A DNA stretch of 14,786 nt from Desulfovibrio sp. (GTDB lineage: Bacteria > Desulfobacterota > Desulfovibrionia > Desulfovibrionales > Desulfovibrionaceae). Positions 13,590 through 14,786 of the stretch are shown here, in pieces. A program made the translations under genes and the position numbers. The notes below the pieces were generated by a model. It saw nothing but the letters and a program-made list of their open reading frames with translations. It was not told where the DNA came from and ran no database searches. Within the stretch, counting starts at the first letter, position 1, and the number at the start of each line of letters is the position of its first letter. Where the stretch lies: contig JAIWOE010000086.1 of the NCBI GenBank assembly GCA_020217165.1, forward strand, positions 1-14,786. Direction: 5' to 3'.

Positions 13590-14522
13590 TCAGCCGTCAA
13601 ACTCTTCCTTGATCTTGCGGAACAGCACCAGCAAGAACGGCTCCGGCGCATCCACGCCATCCATGGCCAGCCGGGTGATTTGCATGACCTCGTTGCCGTT
13701 GGGGGTGGTGATGCGGGCCACTTCCATGCGGTGACGACGGGGGCGGCCGGTTTCCGGATCGTTGGCGGAAAGCAGGAGCACCCAGCGGGGGGGCTTTGCC
13801 TGCCAAGACAGGGCCACCTGGCCGCGCCGTGCGCCGCCGTGCTCCACCAGCCGCATGAAGTCCCGCAGGCTGAAGGGCTTGGTGCGGCCCACCACCCCCA
13901 GGTATTCGTTGGTGGTGGTGCGGATAACCAGGGGCAGGTCCAAGTGCGGCTCCCCGGGAGCCTGCTGTTGGTGCGTGTGGCGCTCCTGGCGGGCGCGCTC
14001 CTTGTTGGTCTGGTACCTGCGCTCCTGCTCCTGGTGAGCATCACGCAGCACCTCCAGCTCCAGGGCCAGGGCCACCCGCTGGGAGCGTTCCTCGAACACC
14101 TGGGCGTCCAGGTCCCGGGCTTTGGCTCGCAGGGAGGCCAGTTCGTCCCGCAGCCCCTCCATCTCCCGCCGCATGGCGGCCTGGGCCTCCAGCATCTGGG
14201 AGAACCGTTCCAACAAGGAAGAAGCGGTATGTCCGGCGGGCTCCTCCGGGGCATGCAGGCCGTACAGTTTGGCCGCCAGATCCTGTTCAATGGCGTCGGT
14301 GGTCCAATGCTGGGTGTACATGTCGCGTATCTCCTTGAAAATCTGGAGGGCTTCCGGCGGGTAGGCAATGCGGGTGGAGGAGGACGCGCTCTTGGCAGGG
14401 GGGCAGGTGGGAATATAGGCCCCGAAGCGATCTTTGTAATAAGCGACGCTGGATGGGGGAATGCCCAGGCGTCGGCTGATTTCGCGAAGGGAGAGGCGCT
14501 CGGTGCGGATGCGGTTGTTCAT
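13590..14522 (-). CDS. Helix-turn-helix coiled-coil DNA-binding protein, probable regulator
   Basis: The 310-aa product starts with a short helix-turn-helix (residues about 9-35, LSLREISRRLGIPPSSVAYYKDRFG), like the winged HTH of MerR-type or recombinase-type binders. Next comes a helical region (55-90). A long heptad-rich stretch (101-185) with many Glu, Arg, Gln and Leu is almost surely a coiled coil for dimerisation. The C-terminal part (195-310) is a separate mixed domain (LPLVIRTTTNEYLGVVG, RWVLLLSAND, FLLVLFRKIKEEF) that I do not recognise. The layout resembles HTH-plus-coiled-coil proteins such as KfrA, but no family match is claimed. AGGA lies nine bases before ATG 14522. The promoter sits inside a perfect inverted repeat directly upstream, which suggests the protein represses itself. 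It is monocistronic as far as seen. Confidence 0.8.
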   Translation of the reverse strand: MNNRIRTERLSLREISRRLGIPPSSVAYYKDRFGAYIPTCPPAKSASSSTRIAYPPEALQIFKEIRDMYTQHWTTDAIEQDLAAKLYGLHAPEEPAGHTASSLLERFSQMLEAQAAMRREMEGLRDELASLRAKARDLDAQVFEERSQRVALALELEVLRDAHQEQERRYQTNKERARQERHTHQQQAPGEPHLDLPLVIRTTTNEYLGVVGRTKPFSLRDFMRLVEHGGARRGQVALSWQAKPPRWVLLLSANDPETGRPRRHRMEVARITTPNGNEVMQITRLAMDGVDAPEPFLLVLFRKIKEEFDG

Positions 14523-14534
14523 TGTTGCTTTTCC

Positions 14535-14568
14535 TGACTTTTTCTATCAATATATCAGAAAAAGTCAA
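14535..14568 (-). promoter_or_regulatory. Promoter embedded in an 11-bp inverted repeat (likely operator)
   Basis: TGACTTTTTCT (14535-14545) and AGAAAAAGTCA (14557-14567) are exact inverted copies with 11 bases between them, so half-site centres are 22 bp apart, about two helical turns. Read on the minus strand, TTGACT (14563-14568) is a -35, and TAGAAA (14541-14546) with TG one base ahead is an extended -10, 16 bases apart. The repeat covers both boxes and ends 13 bp before the HTH gene start. This is the classic geometry of an autorepressor site. Confidence 0.65.
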
Positions 14569-14588
14569 GAAATAATCTCACATTCACC

Positions 14589-14609
14589 GTTGCACAGTTG
14601 TTGTGCAAC
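14589..14609. promoter_or_regulatory. 21-bp palindrome, possible second operator
   Basis: GTTGCACA (14589-14596) and TGTGCAAC (14602-14609) are exact inverted copies around GTTGT. The size and symmetry suit a dimeric repressor. It differs in sequence from the 14535-14567 repeat, so another protein may bind it. It lies between the HTH gene and the gene starting at the right edge and could serve either. Confidence 0.5.
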
Positions 14610-14739
14610 ATTCGGGAATCGCATCGCCTTTCGACCCTTTACGGAATCCGCAGGGGGGTGTAGGCTCAACCGGGTCGGCGCCGGTGGTGTTGGCCCGACC
14701 GAACAACCGCAATCTCGCATGCCATTCGGATTGGTCTTC

Positions 14740-14786
14740 ATGAACACTGCCCTGCTTGTGGCGCTTGCTGGCGGCATCGGCTTTTT
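14740..14786 (+). CDS. Start of a probable membrane protein gene, cut by the window end
   Basis: From ATG 14740 the frame reads MNTALLVALAGGIGF and runs off the window. An in-frame ATG at 14719 is an alternative start, adding seven residues. The first 15 residues are strongly hydrophobic with a GG-x-G turn, as in the first helix of a transporter or channel. No clear ribosome-binding site is seen before either ATG. Product cannot be named. It is divergent from the HTH gene, which may control it. Too little sequence is visible to be sure it is real. Confidence 0.35.
   Translation, partial: MNTALLVALAGGIGF

Noticed and set aside
14673..14700. GGTCGG / CCGACC inverted repeat
   Set aside because: It has only six base pairs around a 16-base loop, which is expected by chance in this GC-rich sequence.
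14565..14777. 70-codon minus-strand open frame upstream of the HTH gene
   Set aside because: It would overlap the palindromes and promoter region, is Pro/Ser/Thr-rich without motif, and runs antisense to the probable membrane-protein start.

Overview
The window is GC-rich bacterial chromosome with dense, closely spaced genes. The gene order rnpA-yidD-yidC-jag-mnmE, the heavily extended Jag protein, and the mix of a CheX-type phosphatase, cobalamin synthesis and a copper pump suggest a free-living, motile Gram-negative, most likely a Desulfovibrio-type deltaproteobacterium (Desulfobacterota). That placement is inferred from gene content and protein style, not from a marker gene search.

Layout. 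Positions 1-5579 (+) hold the conserved block found near the replication origin of many bacteria: the 3' part of rnpA (RNase P protein), yidD and yidC (membrane protein insertion), jag/khpB (KH-R3H RNA-binding protein) and mnmE (tRNA wobble-uridine modification GTPase). At 5588-6145 a YkgJ-type cysteine-cluster protein lies convergent on the minus strand. It is divergent from cbiB (6237-7262, +), a cobalamin pathway membrane enzyme. Downstream on the same strand, 7328-8833 is one uninterrupted reading frame joining an antibiotic-biosynthesis-monooxygenase (ABM) domain to a GluR0-like ligand-gated potassium channel with a TVGYGD filter. This is the most unusual gene in the window.

Positions 8859-9976 (-) look like a three-gene operon: cheX followed by two small proteins I do not recognise. 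A 142-bp divergent control region with back-to-back promoter candidates separates cheX from copA (10119-12452, +), a P1B-type Cu(I)-exporting ATPase. Convergent to copA are a small membrane protein built from two gapless copies of one repeat (12466-12807, -) and an unrecognised 139-aa protein (12833-13252, -). After a 337-bp gene-free stretch with clustered dyads comes a regulator-like protein with an N-terminal helix-turn-helix and a long coiled coil (13590-14522, -). Its promoter lies inside a perfect 11-bp inverted repeat, which suggests autoregulation. A second 21-bp palindrome lies further upstream, and a divergent membrane-protein gene probably begins at the right edge.

No rRNA, tRNA, insertion sequence, CRISPR array or convincing intrinsic terminator was seen.
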